Shown here one piece after another: positions 20,166-30,844 of a stretch of 64,000 nt of DNA. Numbering within the stretch: the first letter of the stretch is position 1; each line of letters begins with the position of its first letter. The translations under genes and the position numbers were made by a program. Under the pieces are notes generated by a model. It was not told the DNA's origin and made no database searches. It saw only the letters and a list, made by a program, of their open reading frames with translations. The stretch comes from Papio anubis (taxonomy: Eukaryota > Chordata > Mammalia > Primates > Cercopithecidae). Location of the stretch: contig NC_044977.1 of the NCBI RefSeq assembly GCF_008728515.1, positions 192,881,526-192,945,525 of the forward strand, written 5' to 3'.

Positions 20166-21060
20166 GTGCTGAGAGAGGAAATCACAGGCTGTTGCAGGCT
20201 CATGCAAGAAGGAATGCCAGCCTCTGCCTGAGGAGACCAGAGAGGGCTTCCCAGAGGAAGAAGCTCTGGGTTGAGACTTAAATGAGAAGGTGTCCCAGGA
20301 GACCAGAGGGTATAAGAGCATCCCAGGCGCCGGGTGCGGTGGCTCAAGCCTGTAATCCCAGGACTTTGGGAGGCCGAGACGGGCGGATCACAAGGTCAGG
20401 AGTTCGAGACCATCCTGGCTACCACGGTGAAACCCCGTCTCTACTAAAAAATACAAAACACTAGCCGGGCGAAGTGGCGGCGCCTGTAGTCCCAGAAGCC
20501 ACCGGGAGGCTGAGGCAGGGAATGGAGTGAACCCGGAGGCGGAGCTTGCAGTGAGCTGAGATCCAGCCACTGCACTCCAGCCTGGGAGATAGAGCCGAGA
20601 CCCGGCCTCAAAAAAAAAGCATCCCAGGCAAAGGGAAGGCAGTGCAAAGACAAGTGTGGAGAAGCTTAGCGGGTTCAGAGGGCAGCAGCACGGGCAGAGC
20701 CTGGGGCAGAGGGTGACAGGAGGGTGGGGTAAGGCTAGCTCCTGAGGGACTCCACCTGCTGTCCCTCGGTGGGCTTATCTTGAGGCAGGCGCAGGTGAGC
20801 CATGGCCAGGGTTAAGGGAGTGAGACGTCAGGCCTGTGCTTTAGTGCACTCTGTAGTTACTGGCTGTGTAGAGGAGCCTGAGGAACAGAGGTGGGAGGCC
20901 GGAGACCAGGGAGGAGGCAGTGGCAGGTATCCCGGTGAATGTTGGGGGCTGGTCTGGGGCAGGAGCAGAGGGAGAGGGAAAGGGGAGATGACTGGGAGGT
21001 CAACGTGACCAATGGGGCATCCACAGTGCTGGTCCAAAGGGCTGAAGTGGTTTGTGGGGT
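20166..21060 (+). mobile_element. probable LINE-2 fragment
   Basis: 'agagagggcttcccagagga', 'tgagacttaaatgagaagg' and, after an Alu, 'ggcagtgcaaagacaagtgt' follow the wording common in mammalian L2. It is interrupted by the AluY at 20329. Confidence 0.5.
20329..20617 (+). mobile_element. AluY, Old World monkey type
   Basis: Sense AluY with 'ctagccgggcgaagtggcgg' and 'gagatccagccactgc'. Flanked by the direct repeat 'agcatcccaggc' (20317-20328 and 20618-20629), a target-site duplication. Confidence 0.95.
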
Positions 21061-21381
21061 AGGTAAAGGGAGGCAGGGAGAGGAAGGGCCGACTGTGAAC
21101 GGAGGGAGGTGCCACGCGGCCCCGGGCAGCTCAGCGAGGCCCGTTGGCTGCACAGGCAGACGGCGAGCAGGCGGGGTCTTGCTCTGGCGTGGTGGGAAAG
21201 CTGGCAGGGTTGGGTGGTAACCTTGGGAACCTGAGAGGAGAGGTCAGGGTGGAGATGTCGGCCACCGTTTTGGCCCCGGGAGGTCCATCCCTACGCCCGG
21301 CTGATCACTCTGCTCTGTGAACGCAACCATGGCTCAGCCGCAGACCCAGGATTAGAACTCTACAAAAAGGGCCTCTTCGCT
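21061..21381. other. no recognised feature, GC-rich
   Basis: GC-rich unique sequence with some CpGs ('gccacgcggccccgggcagc'). No gene signal seen. Confidence 0.5.
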
Positions 21382-21671
21382 TGTTGAGGTGGCTCAGGCC
21401 TATATCCCAACACTTTGGGAGGCTGAGGCAGGTGGACCACCTGAGGTCAAGAGTTTGAGACTAGCCTGTCCAACATGGTGAAACCCCATCTCTACTAAAA
21501 ATGCAATTAGCTGGGTATGGCAGCAGGTGTCTGTAATCCCAGCTACTCGGGAGGCTGAGGCACGAGAATCGCTTGAACCCGGGAGGCAGGGGTTGCGGTG
21601 AGCCGACATCACGCCACTGCACTCCAGCCTTGGCGACAGAGCAAGACTCCACCTCAAAAAAAAAAAAAAGA
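21382..21671 (+). mobile_element. Alu
   Basis: Sense Alu from 'ttgttgaggtggctcaggcc', with its first bases eroded, to an A-tail of about 13. Confidence 0.92.
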
Positions 21672-22235
21672 GGCGCTTCTTGAACACTCCCTTCAAACCT
21701 ACCCCAGCGGCCTCCGGAGCTCGGCCCATCCTCACCCTTCAAAGTTCGTGGAAGCCCTCAAGGCCTTGGGCTCACTGCTCATTGCTGACCGACCGGCCTC
21801 GTTGCCCTCAGTCTCTATGTGACTGTGGGCAGCTGACTCATTTCTTAGTCTTCCCTCTTGGAAAACAGGAGGCTGGACCAGCTGCTCCCGGTGGTCCCTG
21901 CCAGTGATGGTTTGCCGGGATTCCATCTCCCCCGGCCTCTGGGTTCTCCGGGCTCCGGGCTGTGGCTGCAGCATGGATGGTAATGCAGGTAATGCAATGT
22001 GACGTGCATCCCAGCACCCCGATGGCCGTCTGCTCTCCCTCTGCTCAGGCCCGCCCTGGGGAGCCGCGGAGGCTGTGTTGAGCTCAGCTCCTCATCTTAA
22101 TTCTGCAAACCTGTTTTGAGGTCTGGTCTGGTTCCCAGCTGAGCACTGAGTACTGTGGGTGGGGTCTCTTGGCCTGGGGTCTGCCCAGGGCACCATGGAT
22201 CATCAGCCAGCAGGGTCTTTCAGAGGCTGGGTCGC
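21672..22235. other. unique stretch with a MIR trace
   Basis: No gene recognised. 'tatgtgactgtgggcagctg' and 'ctcttggaaaacaggaggct' near 21815-21875 look like sense MIR. Confidence 0.45.
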
Positions 22236-22315
22236 CCACCCTGTTCTCCAGGCGTGATCATTTCTATTCCTCACTGTCCACCCTGTTCTCCAGGCGTGAT
22301 CATTTCTATTCCTCA
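22236..22315. repeat. 42-bp tandem repeat, 1.9 copies
   Basis: Unit starting 'ccaccctgttctccaggcgt' repeats once with period 42 (22236 and 22278). Its end coincides within a few bases with the start of the gap-flanking duplicate. Confidence 0.93.
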
Positions 22316-22936
22316 GAGGTACAGAGAAGAGCGTCCCGTCTTCAGGGTCACGTGTTGTACTTCGTACATCCTCCACGGTGAGGTTCTTTTCTAGATCTAG
22401 CCCGAATCCTTCAGGAAGGCTTAAAACAAAACTGCACTTTAAGGGCTTCTGAGTGGAGGAATCAGATTAGATCCACTCCTCTCAGCTTTCCCTCACCGCA
22501 AGTGGGGGCTCAGCCCTCGGGGTGGGCAGGAGACCCATTCCTTTCACCTCCTGCCCTGCCTGGCTCGGTCAGCCCACACCTGCCTTGGGCCAGAGCTGTA
22601 GTTGCTGTTGGCAGCCAAATGGTCGGAGGCTGTTAGGTAACAGGTCTTGGCCAGACATTCTGGTTCCGCAGGTACAGCCTACAAGTTAAAAATTGTTCTA
22701 AAAATGCAGGGCAGCTGTCTAAACACACACAGCCCTGGGGAGGGGGGAGGTTGTGGGACAGAGGCCACAGTCAGTGGAAGGATGTGTTTTCCGCAGGGAC
22801 TCTGGGCTCAGAGCTCTGACTCCAAACCAAGCATCTGATGCTGCAGGGACGAGTGGCCCAGACCTGCTGCCCAGAGATAGGATTTGCAGCCCAATGCCTG
22901 CTTGCTAGCTTGCTTTCTTTCCTTCCTTCCTTCCTT
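22312..22936. repeat. gap-flanking duplicate, left copy
   Basis: About 625 bp that recur at a constant offset of 859 bp at 23171-23795 with no mismatch at the points I compared. Contains no gene. Confidence 0.95.
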
Positions 22937-22942
22937 CCTTTC

Positions 22943-22993
<51 letters not shown>

Positions 22994-23003
22994 ACTATCT
23001 CTC
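22915..23003. repeat. polypyrimidine microsatellite (CCTT/TTTC)
   Basis: Pure C/T tract on this strand running up to the N gap; mainly CCTT then TTTC units. Confidence 0.95.
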
Positions 23004-23170
23004 NNNNNNNNNNNNNNNNNNNNNNNNNNNNNNNNNNNNNNNNNNNNNNNNNNNNNNNNNNNNNNNNNNNNNNNNNNNNNNNNNNNNNNNNNNNNNNNNN
23101 NNNNNNNNNNNNNNNNNNNNNNNNNNNNNNNNNNNNNNNNNNNNNNNNNNNNNNNNNNNNNNNNNNNNNN
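23004..23170. other. assembly gap (167 N)
   Basis: Unresolved bases. The gap follows the polypyrimidine tract and precedes a second copy of the upstream 625 bp, so its stated size is unlikely to be meaningful. Confidence 0.99.
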
Positions 23171-23795
23171 CTCAGAGGTACAGAGAAGAGCGTCCCGTCT
23201 TCAGGGTCACGTGTTGTACTTCGTACATCCTCCACGGTGAGGTTCTTTTCTAGATCTAGCCCGAATCCTTCAGGAAGGCTTAAAACAAAACTGCACTTTA
23301 AGGGCTTCTGAGTGGAGGAATCAGATTAGATCCACTCCTCTCAGCTTTCCCTCACCGCAAGTGGGGGCTCAGCCCTCGGGGTGGGCAGGAGACCCATTCC
23401 TTTCACCTCCTGCCCTGCCTGGCTCGGTCAGCCCACACCTGCCTTGGGCCAGAGCTGTAGTTGCTGTTGGCAGCCAAATGGTCGGAGGCTGTTAGGTAAC
23501 AGGTCTTGGCCAGACATTCTGGTTCCGCAGGTACAGCCTACAAGTTAAAAATTGTTCTAAAAATGCAGGGCAGCTGTCTAAACACACACAGCCCTGGGGA
23601 GGGGGGAGGTTGTGGGACAGAGGCCACAGTCAGTGGAAGGATGTGTTTTCCGCAGGGACTCTGGGCTCAGAGCTCTGACTCCAAACCAAGCATCTGATGC
23701 TGCAGGGACGAGTGGCCCAGACCTGCTGCCCAGAGATAGGATTTGCAGCCCAATGCCTGCTTGCTAGCTTGCTTTCTTTCCTTCCTTCCTTCCTT
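23171..23795. repeat. gap-flanking duplicate, right copy
   Basis: Matches 22312-22936 at offset 859. Divergence starts only inside the CCTT run. Confidence 0.95.
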
Positions 23796-23816
23796 CTTTT
23801 TTCTTTCTTTCTTTTC

Positions 23817-23871
<55 letters not shown>

Positions 23872-23975
23872 TTTCTTTCTTTCTTTCTTTCTCTCTCTCT
23901 TTCCCTTTCTCTCTCTCTCTCTTTCTCTCTTTCTCTCTTTCCCTCTCTCTCTTTCTCTCTCCTTTTTTCTCTCCC
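23771..23975. repeat. polypyrimidine microsatellite, long allele
   Basis: About 200 bp of almost pure C/T: TTTC, CTCT and TTCC units. Such mirror-rich tracts can form triplex (H-DNA) and are hard to sequence, which fits the neighbouring gap. Confidence 0.95.
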
Positions 23976-23999
23976 TTGCCCCTACTCCTCTGTACCCAC

Positions 24000-24438
24000 T
24001 AGGTAATGGGATGCGGTTTCCTTTCTCCCCTCCTTAAACTCAGCCCCCACCTTAAGCCTCTGGAAATCAGCCTGGTGGAGGGAGGCAGCCTCTGGCCCCC
24101 CATCTGCGACCTTGGGGAATGCCCGTCACCTCCCCAGGCCTCTGGCAATGGGGACAATAGTACCCCTTTGATCCTCTGCCTCACAAAATGGCTGGGAACA
24201 TCAAAAGAGGTCAGTTGGTTCATTTGTTCCACATTTATTTAAGCACGTGCAATTTAGCCAGGCACTGTGGTGGGTTCCGGGGTCCATAGGAGGAGCAAAA
24301 GAGTACAGTGTCCCTAAATCCGCTCGTCCGAAAACCACAGAGGGCTTTGGAAAAGACAAACTCCTTCCCTCCCCCAGACCTTCAGGGTGGGAGTCTGCAG
24401 AGGCGGGCAAAGGAGGTGGGGGCGATGTCTGTATTTTG
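24000..24438. other. unique stretch with MIR-like trace
   Basis: No gene recognised. 'gttccacatttatttaagca' and 'ccaggcactgtggtgggtt' (24228-24280) resemble an antisense mammal-wide repeat. Confidence 0.45.
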
Positions 24439-24741
24439 TTGGTTTTTTTGTGACTTAGAGTCTCACTCTGTCACCGAGGCTGGAGTGCAGTGGTGTCATC
24501 TCAGCTCGCTGCAACCTCTGTCCACTTTCTGGGCTCAAGCGATCCTCCCACCTCAGCCTCCCAAGTAGCTGGGACCACAGGCAAGCACCACCCCACCTAG
24601 CTAATTTTTTTGTATTTTTAGTAGAGACGGGGCCTTGCCATGTTGTCCATACTGATCTTGAACTCCTGGCCTCAAGGGATCGTCCCCGCCTCGGCCTCCC
24701 AAAGTGCTGGGATTATAGGCATGAGCTACGGAAGCCAGCCT
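24439..24741 (-). mobile_element. Alu
   Basis: Antisense Alu from 'ttttttgtgacttagagtct' to 'tgagctacggaagccagcc'. Confidence 0.92.
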
Positions 24742-24757
24742 GATGTGTGTGTGTGTT

Positions 24758-25077
24758 TTTGTTTGTTTTTGTTTTGTTTTGTTTTGTGTTTTGAGATGGA
24801 GTTTCACTCTGTTGCCCAGGCTAGAGTGCAGTGGTGCGATCTTGGTTCACTGCAACCTCCGCCTCCCGGGTTCAAGCGATTCTTCTGCCTCAGCCTCCTG
24901 AGTATCTGGGATTACAGGCACCTGCCACCACGTCTGGCTAGTTTTTTGTATTTTTAATAGAAATGGGGTTTCACCATGTTGGCAAGGCTGGTCTCGAACT
25001 CCTAACCTCAGGTCATCCTCCCGTCTTGGCCTCCCAAAGGGCTGGGATTACAGGCGTGAGCCACCACGCCCGGCGGA
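24758..25077 (-). mobile_element. Alu
   Basis: Antisense Alu with a GTTTT-type degenerate tail at 24758-24790 and end 'gccaccacgcccggc'. Confidence 0.94.
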
Positions 25078-25643
25078 TGTCTGCTTTTATAGCTCTGCAA
25101 GCGAGCCAGGCTCCTGGGCGTGGAAACAGCGTGTGCCTGAGTGAAGGAGGACGGGCTGGCGGGGCGACCGAGTCGGCCCAGGGAACCACTAGACGGGCCA
25201 AGGCTGGGGGCGGGCGAGTAAGTGGGAGAAGCCTGAGACAGGAAGCAGAGGGGCTTTCCTCCTGCTCCTTGCTGGGGGGGGCCATGCACATCTGTGTCCA
25301 GGCTGGCCAGAGAGTGAAGACCTGTGATGGATTCTCTTAAAAAGTGATAAAAGTACCGCAGAGGAAATCTAATAGCTCTAACCGTTTCTTCATGATAGGG
25401 GCTTTCTTCCCTCAGGTATATTTTATAGGATATTTTCCTCAAAGATTAGCCTTTTCCTTATTTGTTTTGTGTAGCGGGCGATCCTAAAAGTGGGCCTAGG
25501 TTTTCCACGTCGTTTTTCGGTGTGTGTAAATTTTTAAAAACAGGGTTTGCTCATTTCTTTAAATATTGGTGTGCTATTTCATATTTGTGAAGCAGTCACT
25601 AAGTATGACTGCCTGGAAATTTAAATGTATGCTCGTTAAGAAA
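25078..25643. other. no recognised feature
   Basis: Unique sequence, GC-rich in its first half and AT-rich in its second. Minus ORF 25008-25442 is partly Alu and unsupported. Confidence 0.5.
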
Positions 25644-25973
25644 TGATGGTTGGGTGCTGTGGCTCAGGCCTGTAATCCCAGCACTTTGGGAGGTTGAGGC
25701 AGGTGGATCACCTGAGGTTGGGAGTTCAAGACCAGCCTGGCCAACATGGTGAAACGCTGTCTCTACCAAAAATACAAAAATTAGCCAGGGATGGTGGTGG
25801 GCACCTGTAATCCCAGCTACTTGGGAGGCTGAGGCAGAAGAATCACTTGAACCCAGGAAGCAGAGGTTGCAGTGAGCTGAGATCGCTCTACTGTATTCCA
25901 GCCTGGGGGGCAGGGTGAGACCCCCGTCTCAAAAAAAAAAAAAAAAAAAAAAGAAAAAGAAAAAAAAGAAAAG
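25644..25973 (+). mobile_element. Alu
   Basis: Full-length sense Alu 'gttgggtgctgtggctcagg' with an A/G-rich tail to 25973. Confidence 0.94.
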
Positions 25974-26050
25974 TGAAATGAGTAGTAACAACAAAAATCC
26001 CTAATGCCTCCAACTTTGATGGTTTAGAAAGATCTTTTAAAGTTTTTATT

Positions 26051-26212
26051 GGCTGGGCATGGTGGCTCATGACTATAGTCTGAGCTGGGAGGCTGGGGTG
26101 GGAGGATCGCTTGAGCCTGTGAGGTTGAGGCTGCAGTGAGCTGAGATCATGCCATTGTACTCCAGCCTGGGTGACAGAGTGAGAGCCAGTCTCAGAAAAA
26201 ACCAAAAAACAA
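26051..26212 (+). mobile_element. internally deleted Alu
   Basis: Sense Alu start 'ggctgggcatggtggctcat' joins directly to a right arm at 'gctgggaggctggggtggga'. About 110 bp between the arms are missing. Confidence 0.88.
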
Positions 26213-26264
26213 CTGAAGAAAAATGTTAACAGTGAGTTTGTTTATCATGTGATAATTATTTGAA

Positions 26265-26480
26265 TATGCAGGCACTGTTGATAGCGAGGGCGGAGAAGAA
26301 AACAGAGTAAAATTGCTTCCTGATGGAGTTCACATTCCAGCTGGGGAGAGGTAAGAAGCCAACATGACCAGATACATAAGAACGCGTTTAGAATGGCAGG
26401 TCGTGATGAAATGCTGAGGAGGAAAAACGAAACGGGAGTGAGGAGTGTGAAAGTCAGCCAAGGAGACGGGATTGGCTAAG
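26265..26480. mobile_element. probable L2-like fragment
   Basis: 'tggagttcacattccagctg' and 'gaagccaacatgaccagata' resemble the common L2 wording. Weak match. Confidence 0.35.
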
Positions 26481-26499
26481 CCTGGGAGTCCTCCCGAGA

Positions 26500-26860
26500 C
26501 GACAACTTCAAATATGCATAAAAGTAGAGAGAACAACGAAACGAATACCCATATATCCATGATCTAGTATCAACAAATACTGCCAATTTGATTTTATCTG
26601 ATTTTCCCCAATCTTTTATTTATTTATTTATTTATTTATTTGTGTGCTGGAGTTTTTAAAAGCAAATCCAAGACATCACATGAATTTTCCTGTAAATACT
26701 CCAGTAAGCGTGTAAACTGATAAGGGATTTTGAAAACATGCATCGACCCTGCTATTACACCCCCAAGAAAACGAACAAAAATTACTCAGCATCATCCAAC
26801 GACCAGTCCACATCTTCACTTCCCAATAGAGTCAAATTATCTTTTCACAGTGGGTTTTGA
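26500..26860 (-). mobile_element. L1ME-type LINE-1 3' fragment
   Basis: 'aagtagagagaacaacgaaa', 'tgctggagtttttaaaagca' and 'tgtaaatactccagtaagcg' follow the 3' region of an old L1ME read in antisense. A TTTA microsatellite (26617-26641) lies inside. Confidence 0.6.
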
Positions 26861-26877
26861 AAGGGGGATGATGACAC

Positions 26878-27003
26878 CAGGCACAGCGGCTCATGCCAGC
26901 GGGTCATTTCAGCCCGGGAGATCGAGGCTGCGGTGAGCCACGCTCACACCACTCCAGCTTCGGGGACGGAGCAAGACCCTGTCTCAAAAACAGGCAGACA
27001 AAC
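26878..27003 (+). mobile_element. heavily deleted Alu
   Basis: Alu start 'ccaggcacagcggctcatgc' jumps to 'gggagatcgaggctgcggtg' and ends 'gaccctgtctcaaaaacagg'. About half the element is gone. Confidence 0.82.
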
Positions 27004-27206
27004 AGGATAATAAAGGTTAATTTTAAGTGGTGGCATATATTTTATGACTTTTTCTCTATTTTTCAGATTTTCTACCATAAACATGTATTGCTTTTATAAC
27101 TTTTTCAAAATGTAATCTTGAAAAAGAAAAAGATAGACTGGAGGAAAAGCTTGCAGCAAATATGACAAAAGACAATGTTCACAAATAGCTAATAAGACTG
27201 ATAAGC

Positions 27207-27330
27207 AGGCCAGGTATGGTAGCTCAGACCTGTCATTCCAGCACTTTGGGAGGCTGAAGTGGGAGGATCACTTGAGCTCAGGAGTTTGAGGCCAGACTGG
27301 GCAACATAATGAGACCTTGTCTCTACTGAA
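27207..27330 (+). mobile_element. outer Alu, left arm (interrupted)
   Basis: Sense Alu left arm 'ggccaggtatggtagctcag' up to 'cttgtctctactgaac'. Its right arm resumes at about 27940 after two antisense Alus. Confidence 0.88.
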
Positions 27331-27629
27331 CTTTTTTTTTTTTTTTTTTGAGACGGAGTCTCGCTCTGTCGCCCAGGCTGGAGTCCAGTGGCGCGATCTG
27401 GGCTCACTGCAAGCTCCGCCTCCCGGGTTCACTGCCATTCTCCTGCCTCAGCCTCCCGAGTAGCTGGGACTACAGGCGCCGCCACCTCGCCCGGTTAATT
27501 TTTTGTGTTTTTAGTAGAGATGGGATTTCACCGTTTTAGCCAGATGGTCTCGATCTCCTGACCTCGTGATCCGCCCACCTCGGCCTCCCAAAGTGCTGGG
27601 ATTACAGGCGTGAGCCACCGTGCCCAGCT
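27331..27629 (-). mobile_element. AluY nested in outer Alu
   Basis: Antisense young AluY, 'gagacggagtctcgctctgt' to 'gccaccgtgcccagct', with 'ccgccacctcgcccggttaa' of monkey type. Confidence 0.94.
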
Positions 27630-27631
27630 AA

Positions 27632-27923
27632 ACTTTTTTTTTTTTTGAGATGGAGTGTCGCTCTGTCACCAGGCTGGAGTGTAGTAGTGTGATCTCGGCT
27701 CACTGAAACCTCTGCCTCCTGGGTTCAAGCAACTCTCCTGCCTCAGCCTCCCAAGTAGCTGGGACTACAGGCATGTGCCACCATGCTCAGCTAATTTTTG
27801 TATTTTTGGTAGAAATGGGGTTTCACCATGTTGACCAGGATGGTCTCGATCTCCTTACCTTGTGATCTGCCTGCCTCAGCCTCCCAAAGTACTAGGATTA
27901 CAGGCGTGAGCCACCACGTCTGG
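27632..27923 (-). mobile_element. second Alu nested in outer Alu
   Basis: Antisense Alu from 'ttttttttttttgagatgg' to 'gccaccacgtctggcc', directly behind the previous one. Confidence 0.93.
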
Positions 27924-27939
27924 CCACTTTTTTTTTTTT

Positions 27940-28108
27940 TTTTAAAGCTAGGCCTGGTGACACAGGCTTGTAGTCCTAGTTACCCAGGAGGCTAAGGTAG
28001 GGGGATTACTTGAGCCTGAGAGATCAAGGCTGCAGTGAGCTGAGATCACACCATAGCACTCCATCCTGGGCAACAGAGCCAGACCCTGTCTCAAACAAAA
28101 ACAAAAAC
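27940..28108 (+). mobile_element. outer Alu, right arm
   Basis: 'aagctaggcctggtgacaca' to 'gaccctgtctcaaacaaaaa' completes the Alu whose left arm is at 27207-27330. Confidence 0.87.
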
Positions 28109-28324
28109 TGATAATCAGCAAAAAATATGAACTAAATTTTATTTGAGAGGAAGTTCAACAGTGAATAACACCACACCGCCACACTGCACCAGATGAAACT
28201 GACAAGATGCAATCATATTAACAGCACAAAAGTCCACGCCGAGCTGGTTGGAGGGTGCTCACATGCTGCTAGACAAGTGTAAGTTATTCCACTCTTGGGA
28301 GCAATCTAGCTATAAGGAATTTTG

Positions 28325-28638
28325 GGCTGGGTGAGTGGCTCATGCTCACAATCCCAGCACTTTGGGAGGCTAAGACAGGTGTATCGCTTGAGGCCAGGAG
28401 TTCGAGACCAGCCTGGCCAACATGGTGAAACCTTTTATCTGGTAAAAATACAAAAATTAGCTGTGTGTGGTGGCACATGCCTGTAGTCGCAGCTGCTCAG
28501 GAGGCTGAAGCACGAGAATCGCTTGAACCCAGGAGGTGGAGGTTGCAGTGAGCCGAGATCACCACACTGCACTCCAGCCTGGGCAATACAGTGAGACTCT
28601 GACTCAAAATAAAATAAAATAAAATAAAATAAAATAAA
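28325..28638 (+). mobile_element. Alu with AAAAT tail
   Basis: Sense Alu 'ggctgggtgagtggctcatg' ending in about six AAAAT units (28607-28638). Confidence 0.94.
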
Positions 28639-28769
28639 ACTATGTACACATATGTTGTTCTTCAACAGCAAAAAGAAGAAAATATCCAACAAGAGAATAA
28701 TGAAGAAATAACTGATGGCACATTGGGTTGGTGGCATATCAGGCTGCCATTAAAAATTCTCCTTATGGG

Positions 28770-29055
28770 CCAGGCGTGGTGACTCACGCCTGTCATCCCA
28801 GCACTTTGGGAGGCTGAGGCAGGTGTATCACCTGAGTTCAGGAGTTTGAGACCAGCCTGGCCAACATGGCGAAACCCTGTCTCTACTAAAAATACAAAAA
28901 TTAGATGGGCGTGGTGGTGCACACCTGTAGTCCCAGCTACTGGGAGGCTGAGGCAAGAGAACCACTTGAACCTGAGGCGGAGGTTGCAGTGAGCCGAGAT
29001 TGCACCACAGCACTCCAGCCTGGGTGACAAGAGCAAAATTCTGTCCCAAAGGGGG
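28770..29055 (+). mobile_element. Alu
   Basis: Sense Alu 'ggccaggcgtggtgactcac' to 'caaaattctgtcccaaagg'. The A-tail is largely replaced. Confidence 0.94.
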
Positions 29056-29162
29056 AAAGAAAAAATTCTACTTATGAAGACTTATGAATGAACATTTATG
29101 ATAAAAATATTACACAAGCAAAAAATAAATAATGACTGTGACTACAGCAAAATAAAGTATGA

Positions 29163-29469
29163 GGCCGGGCGCGGTGGCTCAAGCCTGTAATCCCAGCGCT
29201 TTGGGAGGCCGAGACGGGTGGATCACAAGGTCATGAGATCGAGACCATCCTGGCTAACCCGGTGAAACCCCGTCTCTACTATAAAATACAAAAAACTAGC
29301 CGGGCGAGGTGGCGGGCGCCTGTAGTCCCAGCTACTCGGGAGGCTGAGGCAGGAGAATGGCGTGAACCCCGGAGGCGGAGCTTGCAGTGAGCTGAGATCC
29401 GGCCACTGCACTCCAGCCTGGGCGACAGAGCGAGACTCCGTCTCAAAAAAAAAAAAAAACAAAAACAAA
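29163..29469 (+). mobile_element. young AluY, Old World monkey lineage
   Basis: Near-consensus AluY with 'aacccggtgaaaccccg', 'ctagccgggcgaggtggcgg' and 'tgagatccggccactgc'. Flanked by the target-site duplication 'agcaaaataaagtatg' (29146-29161 and 29470-29485). Confidence 0.97.
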
Positions 29470-29485
29470 AGCAAAATAAAGTATG

Positions 29486-30378
29486 TACAGGCCTGGACAA
29501 ACTGGAAAAACTAGACAGGAAAAAAACAACCTTGTCGGGCTAGAATGCTGAGGTCATAGGTGACTTGTTTTTCCTTTAAAGTTTGTTTTAATGCCTTTAT
29601 ATTGTTTATCCAATAATCCTTTTGAAGAAGTCAGGATGTGGGTGAAGGCTTGGAGTAAGGTGGAAAATGTACCAGCCTCGTCTCCTCCTCCCTGGAAGTC
29701 TGTGCCTCCTGCTTGGGGCTGTCGCCGCCCCACACCCTGGGAGATGGGAAGGGAGCCCACGAGGTCAACTCCATTTCCATGCGCCACTGGCAGGCCCTGG
29801 TGCCTGGGGCGCTGCAGAAACAGACATGCTGGCTGCTCCCTTTTTCTCAGCCCACCTCCCTGCTGAGTTCTTTACATATTTTATCTCGATTTAATCCTCA
29901 CAGAGCTCAATGAGGTAGGTGCCCAGTGAGAGTCGGGCAAGTTACCCAACTCTCAAAGCTGGAGAGCTGGGTGAGGTGCCCGAGGCCACACACAGCCACG
30001 TTCAAGGCTCTGCCCTTCACCTCTGGTTCCCGCCGCTGTGCTGAGCTCGCCAGGGAGCTGTGCCGCCCAGCTGGCAGTGCCGTGGGGCAAGTTCTTCAGC
30101 CTCTCCCGACTCCTGTGCGCTCTTAGGTGATACGTCGAGGGGCCCTGGGAGGACTCTGCCTCCCTGGACTTGGACTCTGAGCCCCTCATGGGTCTGAACA
30201 GTGCAGAGGATGGTGGGACCATCCCCTCCCCGGTCTCGCTGTCCAGCCATGCATTCAGCGCACGTCTGCGAGCTCTGTCTACATACCAGGCGCTGTGTGA
30301 CCTCTGAGATCTGCGGACTGAGACACAGTTCCCTCAGACAAAGGGAGGGACACACATCAACAGAGAAGTATCACGAAA
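29486..30378. other. unique stretch with a MIR
   Basis: About 0.9 kb without a recognised gene. Overlapping ORFs up to 112 codons occur on both strands in GC-rich sequence, with no splice or start context that I could support. Confidence 0.5.
29865..30035 (-). mobile_element. MIR
   Basis: Antisense MIR: 'tcgatttaatcctcacagag', 'caatgaggtaggtgcccag' and 'gggcaagttacccaactctc'. Confidence 0.7.
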
Positions 30379-30551
30379 TATCCTTTTTTTTTTCTTTTTT
30401 TTTTTGAGACAGAGTCTCACTGTTACCCAGGTTGGGGTGTGGTGGTGTGATCACAGCTCACTGCAGCCTCAACCTCCTGGGCTCAGGGGATCCTCCCACC
30501 TCAGCCTCAGGAGTAGCAGGGAGTACACTGCATACTACCATACCCAGCTAA
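30379..30551 (-). mobile_element. outer Alu, first part (interrupted)
   Basis: Antisense Alu from the T runs at 30385 to 'accatacccagctaattt'. It resumes at 30845 after a second antisense Alu. Confidence 0.9.
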
Positions 30552-30844
30552 TTTTTTTTTTTTCAGACGGAGTCTCGTTCTTGTCCCCTAGGCTGGAGTG
30601 CAGCAGCGTGATCTCAGCTCACTGCAACCTCCAACTCCCAGGTTTAAGTGATTCTCCGGCCTCAGCCTCCTGAGTAGCTGGGATTACAGGTGTGCGCCAC
30701 CACACCCAACTTATTTTTGTATTTTTAGTAGAGACAGGTTTTCACCATGTTGGCCAGGCTGGTCTCAAACTCCTGACTTCAGGTGATCTACCCACCTTGG
30801 CCTCACAAAGTGCTGGGATTACAGGCACGAGCCATTGTACCCAG
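30552..30844 (-). mobile_element. Alu nested in outer Alu
   Basis: Antisense Alu 'ttttttttcagacggagtct' to 'gagccattgtacccagcc', same orientation as its host and inserted at the host's mid-element T/A-rich linker. Confidence 0.93.

Noticed and set aside
22771..23311. ORFs of 118-157 codons spanning the gap
   Set aside because: They consist largely of N bases and polypyrimidine repeat.
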